From Marinifilum sp. N1E240 (lineage in GTDB: Bacteria; Bacteroidota; Bacteroidia; Bacteroidales; Marinifilaceae): a DNA stretch of 64,000 nucleotides. The translations under genes were made by a program, and so were the position numbers. Location of the stretch: the NCBI RefSeq assembly GCF_009295825.1, contig NZ_WHKF01000001.1, forward strand, positions 1,196,569 to 1,260,568, in the 5' to 3' direction. Positions 18,206-26,187 of this stretch are shown here, in pieces (the stretch's first letter is position 1; the number at the start of each line of letters is the position of its first letter). The notes below the pieces were generated by a model. The model searched no databases. It saw nothing but the letters and a program-made list of their open reading frames with translations, and was not told the origin of the DNA.

Positions 18206-18769
18206 ATGAGAACCACTGATCAATACATATGTGAGCTGTTGTCGTCTGATAACAAGCAAGGAATGAACCTTTTGTTTAAAAAGTATTTTGAATCACTTGT
18301 GATTTGGGCAGATACTTTTTTAAACGATTTAGACCAATCAAAAGATTTGGTACAAGATTTATTTGTGAATATCTGGAAGAAAAAAAATTACCGCAATCTG
18401 AATCCAGACAAATTACCTTCCTATCTTCATGTAGCGGTAAAAAATGCTTGTTTTAGTAAATTAAAAAAGAAGGATCTTTTAAAGAATACTTGCGAACTAG
18501 AACTATTCGATAAAATTTATGAAGAATACGAATCTAACAGGGAAGAGATCATAGCTAAAATTCTCGTCGAAGTTGAGAAGTTGCCTGCAAACGGTAAAGA
18601 GGTTATAAAATGTATCTACTTACGAGGAATGAAATATCAGGAAGCTGCCGATGAATTAAGTGTTACAGTTTCAACGATAAAGACTCATTTAGTTCGTTCT
18701 CTTAAAACTCTTAGAATTAACTCCGAAAAACTCAGCGATTATTTTCTTTTGTACTTTTTTGCAAAATAG
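18206..18769 (+). CDS. ECF-type RNA polymerase sigma factor, first module
   Basis: Extracytoplasmic-function sigma factor of 187 residues. Region 2 is visible in DLVQDLFVNIWKKK (-10 recognition and core binding), region 4 as the helix-turn-helix YQEAADELSVTVSTIKTHLVRSLKTL. The C-terminus ends in a hydrophobic FLLYFFAK tail. It is followed by a FecR-like anti-sigma gene and an STN-containing SusC gene, the standard arrangement of cell-surface signalling in Bacteroidota. A weak promoter-like pair (TTTG at 18158-18161 and ATTCTTTG at 18182-18189, 20 bases apart) lies close upstream. Its likely target is the SusC/SusD/metalloprotease genes downstream, inferred from position. Confidence 0.92.
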   Translation: MRTTDQYICELLSSDNKQGMNLLFKKYFESLVIWADTFLNDLDQSKDLVQDLFVNIWKKKNYRNLNPDKLPSYLHVAVKNACFSKLKKKDLLKNTCELELFDKIYEEYESNREEIIAKILVEVEKLPANGKEVIKCIYLRGMKYQEAADELSVTVSTIKTHLVRSLKTLRINSEKLSDYFLLYFFAK

Positions 18770-18842
18770 TTGATTTATTTTGTCAACCGTTTTTAATTTT
18801 TACTTGTACTTGTTGTGAAACTACACTTTTATACCAGTACAA

Positions 18843-20000
18843 ATGAATATTAGCGATCAAAAATATCAAGACTTAATCGATTATATTTCGGATGAACTCA
18901 AAGAATCTGAACGAATAACTATAGAAGTATGGATAAATGAATCAGATGTAAACCGAAAAATATACGAGAAAATACTTCGGAAAGTAATTTATACTCGATG
19001 GAGTTTAAAATCTACACAAATTGATTCGGAGAAAGAGTTCAAGAAATTTGAGAAGAAATTATCTGCCAAGGTTCGTTACTTCACTTATATTGCTGTTGCG
19101 GCAAGCGTTATTATCTTATTCGGTATATCTACACCGTTACTTTGGAATCAATATCAGGAAAATCAAGAAGTGATTGCATCCTTATTACCAATTCAACCCG
19201 GTAAAAAAGGAGCTCAACTAATCTTATCAAATGGAAAGAAAGTTGAGATTGAGAATCAAAGCAAAGAGATAAAGGAAAAAAATGGTTCTTTAATTCAAAT
19301 AGATTCTTTAACAGGTTTGGAGTATGATCAAAAGCAAAGTGAAACTCAGAAATTAATTTACAATACCCTAAAAGTTCCACGTGGGAATGAATTCAATTTA
19401 CAATTGGCGGATGGAACTAAAGTGTGGTTGAATGCCGATTCTGAATTAAAATATCCTGTACAATTTAATGGTGACGACAGACAAGTGTATTTGAAAGGAG
19501 AAGCTTATTTTGAAGTTACTCATAACAAGAATAAGGCATTTATTGTGAATTCTTATAATCAGCAAGTAAAGGTTTATGGGACAGAATTCTGTGTAAATGC
19601 ATACAATCATGATGTGATAAAGACGGTGTTGGTGGAAGGATCGGTTGGAATAAGAGCTAATTCGAGAGCTAAAGAATTTAAATTGAAACCTGGAGAATTA
19701 GGAGTGGTAAATCATGAAACTGGACTGGTGCAAATTAAAAAGGTGAATGTAAGACCTTATATCGCGTGGAAGAATGGAGATTTTGTATTTGAAAACGAAA
19801 GTTTGGAAAATATCATGTTACGTTTGGAACGTTGGTACAATGTTAAAATTTTCTATATGAACGAGGAGTGTAAAGACTTTCGTTTTTCAGGAGACATGAA
19901 ACGATATTCTGATGTTAGAAAGTTGTTGTATTTCATTCAGAAAACATCAGATGCAAAATTTGAAATTAATAATAATACAATTGTTGTAATGGCAAAATAA
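18843..20000 (+). CDS. FecR-like anti-sigma factor, first module
   Basis: Inner-membrane anti-sigma factor of 385 residues that would hold the preceding ECF sigma factor until the outer-membrane receptor signals. The N-terminal cytosolic part (about residues 1-78) is the sigma-binding region. One transmembrane helix lies near residues 80-100 (FTYIAVAASVIILFGI). The periplasmic FecR domain follows (KVPRGNEFNLQLADGTKVWLNADSELKYP, then YLKGEAYFEVTHNKNKAFIV and VKVYGTEFCVNAY). A C-terminal DUF4974-like segment (ESLENIMLRLERWYNVKI to NNTIVVM) resembles an STN fold and probably contacts the receptor's signalling domain. The gap to SusC is 113 bp and holds a stable hairpin. Confidence 0.92.
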   Translation: MNISDQKYQDLIDYISDELKESERITIEVWINESDVNRKIYEKILRKVIYTRWSLKSTQIDSEKEFKKFEKKLSAKVRYFTYIAVAASVIILFGISTPLLWNQYQENQEVIASLLPIQPGKKGAQLILSNGKKVEIENQSKEIKEKNGSLIQIDSLTGLEYDQKQSETQKLIYNTLKVPRGNEFNLQLADGTKVWLNADSELKYPVQFNGDDRQVYLKGEAYFEVTHNKNKAFIVNSYNQQVKVYGTEFCVNAYNHDVIKTVLVEGSVGIRANSRAKEFKLKPGELGVVNHETGLVQIKKVNVRPYIAWKNGDFVFENESLENIMLRLERWYNVKIFYMNEECKDFRFSGDMKRYSDVRKLLYFIQKTSDAKFEINNNTIVVMAK

Positions 20001-20015
20001 TATATATAAATAAAA

Positions 20016-20045
20016 AAACGGAAGGTTTTGCAGAACCTTCCGTTT
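20016..20045 (+). terminator. Hairpin in the fecR-susC gap, first module
   Basis: A perfect 12-bp stem (AAACGGAAGGTT / AACCTTCCGTTT) with a 6-base loop. On the plus strand it is followed by TTTAGAATT, a poor T run, whereas the 5' flank is a run of A, so it would terminate better for minus-strand transcription. Between an anti-sigma gene and a highly expressed receptor it may act as a partial terminator or as an mRNA-end stabiliser. Confidence 0.6.
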
Positions 20046-20113
20046 AGAATTAAATAATCGAATAGATTCTTGGAGGTTTCTATTCAAATGTTAACTCATT
20101 TCAATACAAAATT

Positions 20114-23100
20114 ATGAAAAAAAACCATTTATTGGTGCATTTCCCGAAACGGAGATGGCTAAAAATCCTATTGGCAATGAAATTGGTGTTCTTTTTAACA
20201 TTGGCATTCTCTTTAAGTGCAGCAGCTGGAGTTTATTCTCAAGATCAGAAAGTAAGTTTTGAGTTTGAAGACGCTGAGATTTTAGATGTACTTAATGAAA
20301 TCAAGACTCAAACAGGTCTTTGTTTTATCTACAACGAAGATAAAATTGTTGAATTGGATGCTATCAATATTGATGTTACAGATAAGAGAGTTGATAAAGT
20401 ACTTGATGCGATCTTTGAGAATACGAATATGGAATGTAAATTTCAGGATGAGGTGATAATGGTTGTTGACAGAGTACCAGAGCCTATTCTCAAAGAGCAA
20501 AAAGAAAAGAAAACTATTAACGGGAAAGTCATTGATAATGATGGATTGGCTCTTCCTGGAGTTACAGTTATAGTTAAGGGTTCTTTTTTGGGAACGACAA
20601 CTGATGTAAATGGTAAATATAAGATTGTAGTACCTGAGAAGGCAGAAGTGTTGGTTTATAGCTTTGTAGGGATGATCAATCAGGAGATTACTCTCGGAGA
20701 TAAAACAGAAATAAATGTGACCTTACAATCGGCTGCAGAAAAATTGAAGGAGATTGTAGTTACAGGTTATCAGAAAATCGAAAAACGAAAGCTTTCTTCT
20801 TCAGTTATTACCGTTAATGCAGAGCAAATTAAAGAAGGAGGAGCCTTATCGGTTGATAATATGCTGCAGGGGAAAATTGCAGGATTATCCGTCGTTAACA
20901 ACACTTCGACTCCAGGTGTAGCTCCTAAAATTAGAATACGTGGAGCTTCTTCTATTTCAGGCAATCGTGAGCCAGTTTGGGTGGTAGATGGTGTAATTCT
21001 GGAAGATCCGGTTCCATTATCTCCAACAGAGTTGAATTCATTGGATAATATAAACCTGATTGGTAATGCGATTTCTTCACTAAATCCAGAAGATATTGAA
21101 CGAATTGATGTATTGAAAGATGCTTCAGCCACAGCTATTTACGGAGTTAAAGCTGCCAATGGTGTAATTGTTATTACTACGAAAAAAGGAAAAATAGGAC
21201 CGGCGAAAGTCCAATACTCAACAAATTTTACTTTTAATGAACGTCCTTCTTATAAAAATTTGAATAGGATGAATTCAAAAGAAAGAATTGATGTATCAAA
21301 GGAAGCAGTGGAGAGAGGATTGCTTTATAATCAGCCTCCTGCTCATGTATCCTATGAGGGAGCCTTGTACGATTTTTATGCGAAAAAAATAAGTTACACT
21401 GAATTTCTTGAGAAGGTAAAGTTCTTTGAAGAGCAAAATACAGATTGGCTGGATATTTTATTTCGAAATTCTGTTTCACAAAAACACAACCTTAGCATTT
21501 CTGGCGCCAACGAGAAAACCAACTATTATTTTTCAGGAGGATTTACCAATAGCAATGGCACCTTTAAGGGCAATGATTTGAAGCAATACAATGCTACAAT
21601 GAAAATTAATAGTAAACTAACAGAAAAACTGAATGTTGGTTTGCAATTGAGGGTATCTGCCAGTGAAAGAAATTATCAGCATTCCGCCATTGATCCTTTC
21701 CAATATGCTTACCAAACCTCTCGAGCTATTTCAAGCCATAACCAGGATGGTAGCTTGTCTTATTATAATAAATCTCAAGGACATGATGTTCCTTTACAAT
21801 TTAATATTTTAAATGAATTGGATAATTCAGGGCGTAATATTGAAAATCAATCCCTCAATTTTGTTGCTAATTTAAACTATCAATTGTTGCCAGATTTACG
21901 ATTGGGAAGTGTGATTAGTCTTAATAGAAGTAATACTTATCAAAAGGAATGGTTTAATGATAAAACACATATTGCCGCTGGTTTGAGATATTTGAATTTG
22001 GGTGATCCTTTCCCGACTAATTTAGATGATCATTTTTACACAGGACAGTGCGAGTTACCATATGGAGGTCAGATTACGAATGATGATACAAAACACACTT
22101 CTTATTCGGTACGATCGGATTTGAATTACAAGAAGACATTTTTTGATAAACATGAAATAAGTACTACGGTAGGTACTGAATTTCGTTCTTCTCAATACGA
22201 TGGAATTAAGACTACACAAATGGGATATCTTCCCGATCGGGGAAATCAATTTGTAGATGCAGATATGATTAAATTTCCTAAATATAGAGAACGGGTTGAG
22301 AGATTTAAGGATGTCATTACTGATCGTTTAACAAATGTAATGTCCTTTTATGGAACCTTTACCTATTCTTACGATTACAGATACATTGCTAATTTTAATA
22401 TTAGAGCTGATGGATCAAATAAATTTGGACAGGATAAAGACAATCGGTTCTTACCAGTATGGTCTGTTTCCGGACGATGGAATATGCACAATGAAAAGTG
22501 GTTTAAGAATATGCTTTGGTTGAATCAATTATCTATACGTGGATCCTACGGAGTTCAAGGAAATATTGCTAGTAATGCAAGCCCTAATTTATTGGTTAAT
22601 CTTGGTTCACGTGATGCAACTTCGGGGCACTTGGTTTCAACATTAGATATGCTTCCCAATCCTATGTTAAGATGGGAAAAAACTAAATCATACAACCTGG
22701 CTTTAGATTTTACTGTTTTTAATGGTAGAATTAGTGGAAATGTTGATTTATATAAGAAAAAAGGAGAGGATATGATTGTGTCTCGCGATGTATCTATTAC
22801 CACAGGAAGCAATTCAATGACTTTAAATGCAGGGAATATTGAAAATAAAGGATTTGATATTAATATCAATATGACCCCAATAAGAAGCAAGAATTTTACA
22901 TGGAATTTATCAGTGAATGGAGGAAGGAACATAAATACGGTTACCGATGCAGGAACCTCTGATTTGACCTATGAAGAGTATTTATCTGGCAATGCAGTAA
23001 TCCCTGGAAAGGCATTAAACTCATTTTATTCCTATAAATTTGGTGGCCTCGATGAAAATGGCTTACCAACCTATAAAGACATAGAGGAAACCGATGGCAT

Positions 23101-23710
23101 AACAAAGGAAGAAATGTATGCAAAGATGCTTGCTTTTTCAGGTAAAAGAACGCCGGATATAGAAGGAGGTTTCTCGACTACACTACGGTATAAAAAATGG
23201 TCAATAGGAGCGATTTTCTTCTATAGCTTAGGACGAGATATTCGATTAAATCCACTTTACGAAAGTACAGGACAACATCTGCCCAATCCACAACAAAACA
23301 TGGATGATGTATTTGTGAATCGATGGAGAAAACCAGGCGATGAGAAACATACTAATATACCTACTTTGTCAAACGATCCGCTTGATATGACGCCTTCAAT
23401 ATTTGGTAATGGAAGACAGATTGAAATAGCTAAAAATAAATGGGAAATGTACAACAAGTCAGATTTAAGAGTTGCTTCTGGCGATTACTTACGACTTCGA
23501 ACTCTTTCGTTAAAACATTCTTTTTCGGAGCATATTTGCGATAAACTACATGTGTCGGATGCAAATTTTAGAGTAGAGGTTAGTAATGTTTGGACCTTAA
23601 AAGATAAAAAATTAAGAGGTAGAGACCCTGAGCAAATTTCCTTCTCAAAGAACACCGGAGCAATACCGATGACTCCTACTTATACGCTTGGTTTTGATGT
23701 TACTTTTTAA
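20114..23710 (+). CDS. SusC/RagA-like TonB-dependent receptor with STN domain, first module
   Basis: Outer-membrane TonB-dependent transporter of 1198 residues. Signal peptide about residues 1-42 (ending near AAGVYSQ). A secretin/TonB short N-terminal (STN) domain follows at about 45-118, the part that signals to FecR. Next is a carboxypeptidase-D-like regulatory domain (about 132-205, INGKVIDNDGLALPGVTV), then the TonB-box region EIVVTGYQ. The plug has GVKAANGVIVITTKKGK and the rest is a 22-strand barrel ending in TPTYTLGFDVTF with a terminal aromatic. It is followed 9 bp later by a SusD-like gene. The nutrient is unknown, but neighbouring protease-type genes suggest protein or peptide. Confidence 0.94.
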   Translation: MKKNHLLVHFPKRRWLKILLAMKLVFFLTLAFSLSAAAGVYSQDQKVSFEFEDAEILDVLNEIKTQTGLCFIYNEDKIVELDAINIDVTDKRVDKVLDAIFENTNMECKFQDEVIMVVDRVPEPILKEQKEKKTINGKVIDNDGLALPGVTVIVKGSFLGTTTDVNGKYKIVVPEKAEVLVYSFVGMINQEITLGDKTEINVTLQSAAEKLKEIVVTGYQKIEKRKLSSSVITVNAEQIKEGGALSVDNMLQGKIAGLSVVNNTSTPGVAPKIRIRGASSISGNREPVWVVDGVILEDPVPLSPTELNSLDNINLIGNAISSLNPEDIERIDVLKDASATAIYGVKAANGVIVITTKKGKIGPAKVQYSTNFTFNERPSYKNLNRMNSKERIDVSKEAVERGLLYNQPPAHVSYEGALYDFYAKKISYTEFLEKVKFFEEQNTDWLDILFRNSVSQKHNLSISGANEKTNYYFSGGFTNSNGTFKGNDLKQYNATMKINSKLTEKLNVGLQLRVSASERNYQHSAIDPFQYAYQTSRAISSHNQDGSLSYYNKSQGHDVPLQFNILNELDNSGRNIENQSLNFVANLNYQLLPDLRLGSVISLNRSNTYQKEWFNDKTHIAAGLRYLNLGDPFPTNLDDHFYTGQCELPYGGQITNDDTKHTSYSVRSDLNYKKTFFDKHEISTTVGTEFRSSQYDGIKTTQMGYLPDRGNQFVDADMIKFPKYRERVERFKDVITDRLTNVMSFYGTFTYSYDYRYIANFNIRADGSNKFGQDKDNRFLPVWSVSGRWNMHNEKWFKNMLWLNQLSIRGSYGVQGNIASNASPNLLVNLGSRDATSGHLVSTLDMLPNPMLRWEKTKSYNLALDFTVFNGRISGNVDLYKKKGEDMIVSRDVSITTGSNSMTLNAGNIENKGFDININMTPIRSKNFTWNLSVNGGRNINTVTDAGTSDLTYEEYLSGNAVIPGKALNSFYSYKFGGLDENGLPTYKDIEETDGITKEEMYAKMLAFSGKRTPDIEGGFSTTLRYKKWSIGAIFFYSLGRDIRLNPLYESTGQHLPNPQQNMDDVFVNRWRKPGDEKHTNIPTLSNDPLDMTPSIFGNGRQIEIAKNKWEMYNKSDLRVASGDYLRLRTLSLKHSFSEHICDKLHVSDANFRVEVSNVWTLKDKKLRGRDPEQISFSKNTGAIPMTPTYTLGFDVTF

Positions 23711-23719
23711 ATACTAATA

Positions 23720-25126
23720 ATGATGAGATATAATATATATACAATACTGTTTTTATTGTTGTTTTCTTCTTGCGATGATTTTCTTGAAGAAATACCTAAA
23801 GATAAAATTATACCCGAAACGGTGCAGGAATATGATGAGCTATTATACGGTGAAGCTTATATGAGGGCTCAAGATATGGTGGCTAAATATCTGGATTTGA
23901 TGACAGATGATGTGAAAAGCTATGCTAAAACCAGAGGATTCTCAGATGCCAGGGAGAAAGCATATGGATATTATGCTTGGCAAGCTGATCCGGAAATGGC
24001 TATCTCAGGAGCTCGTAATAGCGATGATGCATGGGAGTGGTACTATCATTCCATCTTGATTTGTAATATGACTTTAGAGGATCTTCCTGATGCTAGTGGA
24101 AGTTTGACAGATAAAGAGGATGTAATGGGACAAGCTCATTTTTTAAGAGCATGGAATTACTTTATGCTAGTAAATCTTTATGGGCAACCTTTTAATCAGG
24201 AAACTGCAAGTATCGATTTAGGAGTGCCGATTAATGATGTAACAGGAATGGAGGATAAGCAATTTTTGAGATCTTCTGTTGCCAAAAATTACAGCTTTAT
24301 TGAAGAGGATTTAGAAACTGCTATCGATTTACTTTTATCCTCAAATAAGGAAAAGGATAATTTTAAGATAAATATTAATGCAGCATATCTTTTTGCTTCA
24401 CGTGTTGCTTTGTATCAAAAGAAATATACCGAGGCGATTAAATTTGCAAATTTGGCACTAGCTAATAAATCTGCTCTTTACGATTTAAATAGTAAAAATC
24501 CTTCCGACAGGTTTATTAACTATAAGAATCCGGAAATAATATTTTCTTATGGGGAGGAAGTGACACCTTATTATAGTAGTGGATATATTTACAAATCAAA
24601 TTTTCCCATATCTGATGATCTTGGCAATTTGTATGTTTCGGGTGATTTAAGAAAGCAAAACTTCTTCAAAAGCGGTTTGCCCAAAAAAAATGGCAGTGGC
24701 GAAACTACAGGTGTATTTGGCTTTGCCATGCGAACTTCTGAATTGTATTTGAATAGAGCGGAAGCTTATGCCGAATCTGGTGAAATTGATAAGGCAATGA
24801 AGGATATTAATAAATTAAGATCGAATCGATTTTCTTCAGCGGATTATATGCGTGAGGCTACTACAAAAGAGGAAGCCATTAATATTATTCGTGAAGAAAG
24901 AAGAATGGAATTTTGTTTTGAAAGACATAGATGGTTCGACCTGAGAAGGTGGGATCGCCCTAGCATAACACATGTATTTATCCGAGATAAAAAGAATGAT
25001 GTTATTGAAACTTATGTTCTTAAGCAGGACGATCCGGCATATACACTACCGTTGCCATTTGCTGTAACTACAAATAATAAAGAGATAAAAAATATTGATA
25101 GACCGGAAAGAAATCCTGAAAACTAA
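23720..25126 (+). CDS. SusD/RagB-like outer-membrane lipoprotein, first module
   Basis: Substrate-binding lid that partners the upstream SusC. The lipoprotein signal ends in FSSC with Cys18, followed by acidic DDF, a pattern that favours surface export. The tetratricopeptide-like helical core is recognisable in FLRAWNYFMLVNLYGQPF, the central ASRVALYQKKYTEAIKFANLAL and the conserved C-terminal RTSELYLNRAEAYAESG and EERRMEFCFERHRWFDLRRW. Its 468 residues are typical for RagB/SusD. The start chosen is the first ATG at 23720, with the second Met immediately after it. It lies 9 bp after SusC and 8 bp before the next lipoprotein gene, so the three are one transcription unit. Confidence 0.93.
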   Translation: MMRYNIYTILFLLLFSSCDDFLEEIPKDKIIPETVQEYDELLYGEAYMRAQDMVAKYLDLMTDDVKSYAKTRGFSDAREKAYGYYAWQADPEMAISGARNSDDAWEWYYHSILICNMTLEDLPDASGSLTDKEDVMGQAHFLRAWNYFMLVNLYGQPFNQETASIDLGVPINDVTGMEDKQFLRSSVAKNYSFIEEDLETAIDLLLSSNKEKDNFKININAAYLFASRVALYQKKYTEAIKFANLALANKSALYDLNSKNPSDRFINYKNPEIIFSYGEEVTPYYSSGYIYKSNFPISDDLGNLYVSGDLRKQNFFKSGLPKKNGSGETTGVFGFAMRTSELYLNRAEAYAESGEIDKAMKDINKLRSNRFSSADYMREATTKEEAINIIREERRMEFCFERHRWFDLRRWDRPSITHVFIRDKKNDVIETYVLKQDDPAYTLPLPFAVTTNNKEIKNIDRPERNPEN

Positions 25127-25134
25127 CAGAAGTT

Positions 25135-26025
25135 ATGAATAAAAAAAATAGATACATTACTGCAATAGTTTTTTGTTTAGCAATTGGTCTTTCTTCTTGC
25201 TATAATGAAGACAGCATTAGCTCCGAACTTGGTATTGATGATTTAAAGCCAGTAGATAGTTCTGAACCTTTGGATCATTATATCTATGAATTTTACAATC
25301 AATATGGATCTTACATTACATATGAATATGATACCTTAGATTATCAATGGGATTTTAGTATAAAAAAGGAGGTGACTTTTGCTCAACAAAAAGATAAAGA
25401 GATTTTATTTAGGGGAATTCAACATGTTGAAAATGTACTGTTTGGATTGTATTCTGAAGATTTTAAAAAGCAATATTTGCCAACCAAAATTATGTTAGCT
25501 GATTCGATAAATGAACCGGGTTCTCGCGGTAAATTGGATAAATTCTCCGAATCAGGCACAGCATATATCGCTGTTGGTAAAATACGTGATGGTATTGTGA
25601 ATATTAACGATGAAGATTTTAATCAATCCAAAGCTGCTATTAATTATAATTTTTGGATGGGGTATTTGAGAGCTAATGATAAGTTGATAATTCCTTCCTC
25701 ATTTTATAAGCCTTCTGAGGGATACTATCATGTAAACCTAAAAACTTTAAGCGAGAATGAGGACAATTCAAAAATAGATATTAAAAATTATGGATTTTGG
25801 GCGGATAAAGATGGTAAACCTAATGGGGGTTATTATTTTTGGACTCCGGATGAAGAGGTAGATGTAGAACAATTCTTCGAAAAAATACTTTCTCATTCCA
25901 AAGAAGAGATGACTGTAATGATGGAAGGGTATCCTAAACTCCAAGATAAATACAATATTTTGATCAACCATATTCAGAAAGAATTTGATTTTGACATTCA
26001 ATCCATAGGCGATAAAAATAAATAA
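25135..26025 (+). CDS. Lipoprotein resembling PF15890 zinc metallopeptidase, active site apparently lost
   Basis: A 296-residue lipoprotein (LSSC, Cys22) in the position usually taken by the putative zinc-binding metallopeptidase of SusD loci. The pattern around residues 163-190 (AINYNFWMGYL followed by IIPSSFYKPSEGYY) and the ending NHIQKEFDFDIQ resemble that family. From memory of its usual HHEFAHILH segment, the HExxH site is replaced here by YNFWM and no other HExxH is present. The assignment is by pattern only, and a substrate-binding or structural role is more likely than catalysis. It follows SusD by 8 bp; a hairpin follows the stop. Alternatively it is simply an unrelated SusE/SusF-like accessory lipoprotein. 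Confidence 0.55.
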   Translation: MNKKNRYITAIVFCLAIGLSSCYNEDSISSELGIDDLKPVDSSEPLDHYIYEFYNQYGSYITYEYDTLDYQWDFSIKKEVTFAQQKDKEILFRGIQHVENVLFGLYSEDFKKQYLPTKIMLADSINEPGSRGKLDKFSESGTAYIAVGKIRDGIVNINDEDFNQSKAAINYNFWMGYLRANDKLIIPSSFYKPSEGYYHVNLKTLSENEDNSKIDIKNYGFWADKDGKPNGGYYFWTPDEEVDVEQFFEKILSHSKEEMTVMMEGYPKLQDKYNILINHIQKEFDFDIQSIGDKNK

Positions 26026-26035
26026 CAAATAATAA

Positions 26036-26067
26036 TTAGCAAGGAGAAGTTAATTTCTTCTTGCTAA
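26036..26067 (+). terminator. Stem-loop after the lipoprotein gene
   Basis: A 13-bp stem with one G-T pair (TTAGCAAGGAGAA / TTCTTCTTGCTAA) and a 6-base loop, 11 bp after the stop codon. No T run follows directly, so it may be an attenuator or an mRNA-end structure separating SusCD from the metalloprotease gene. Confidence 0.5.
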
Positions 26068-26187
26068 GACTTCTTAAGCCGACTGATTTTTATCTGTCTG
26101 GAAGAATATTGCCTTTTTTTTAACGATCAGAAATTTTAAAACTGTTGAGGGACAATCAACTAAACTCAAATAAATAAATTTTATATT

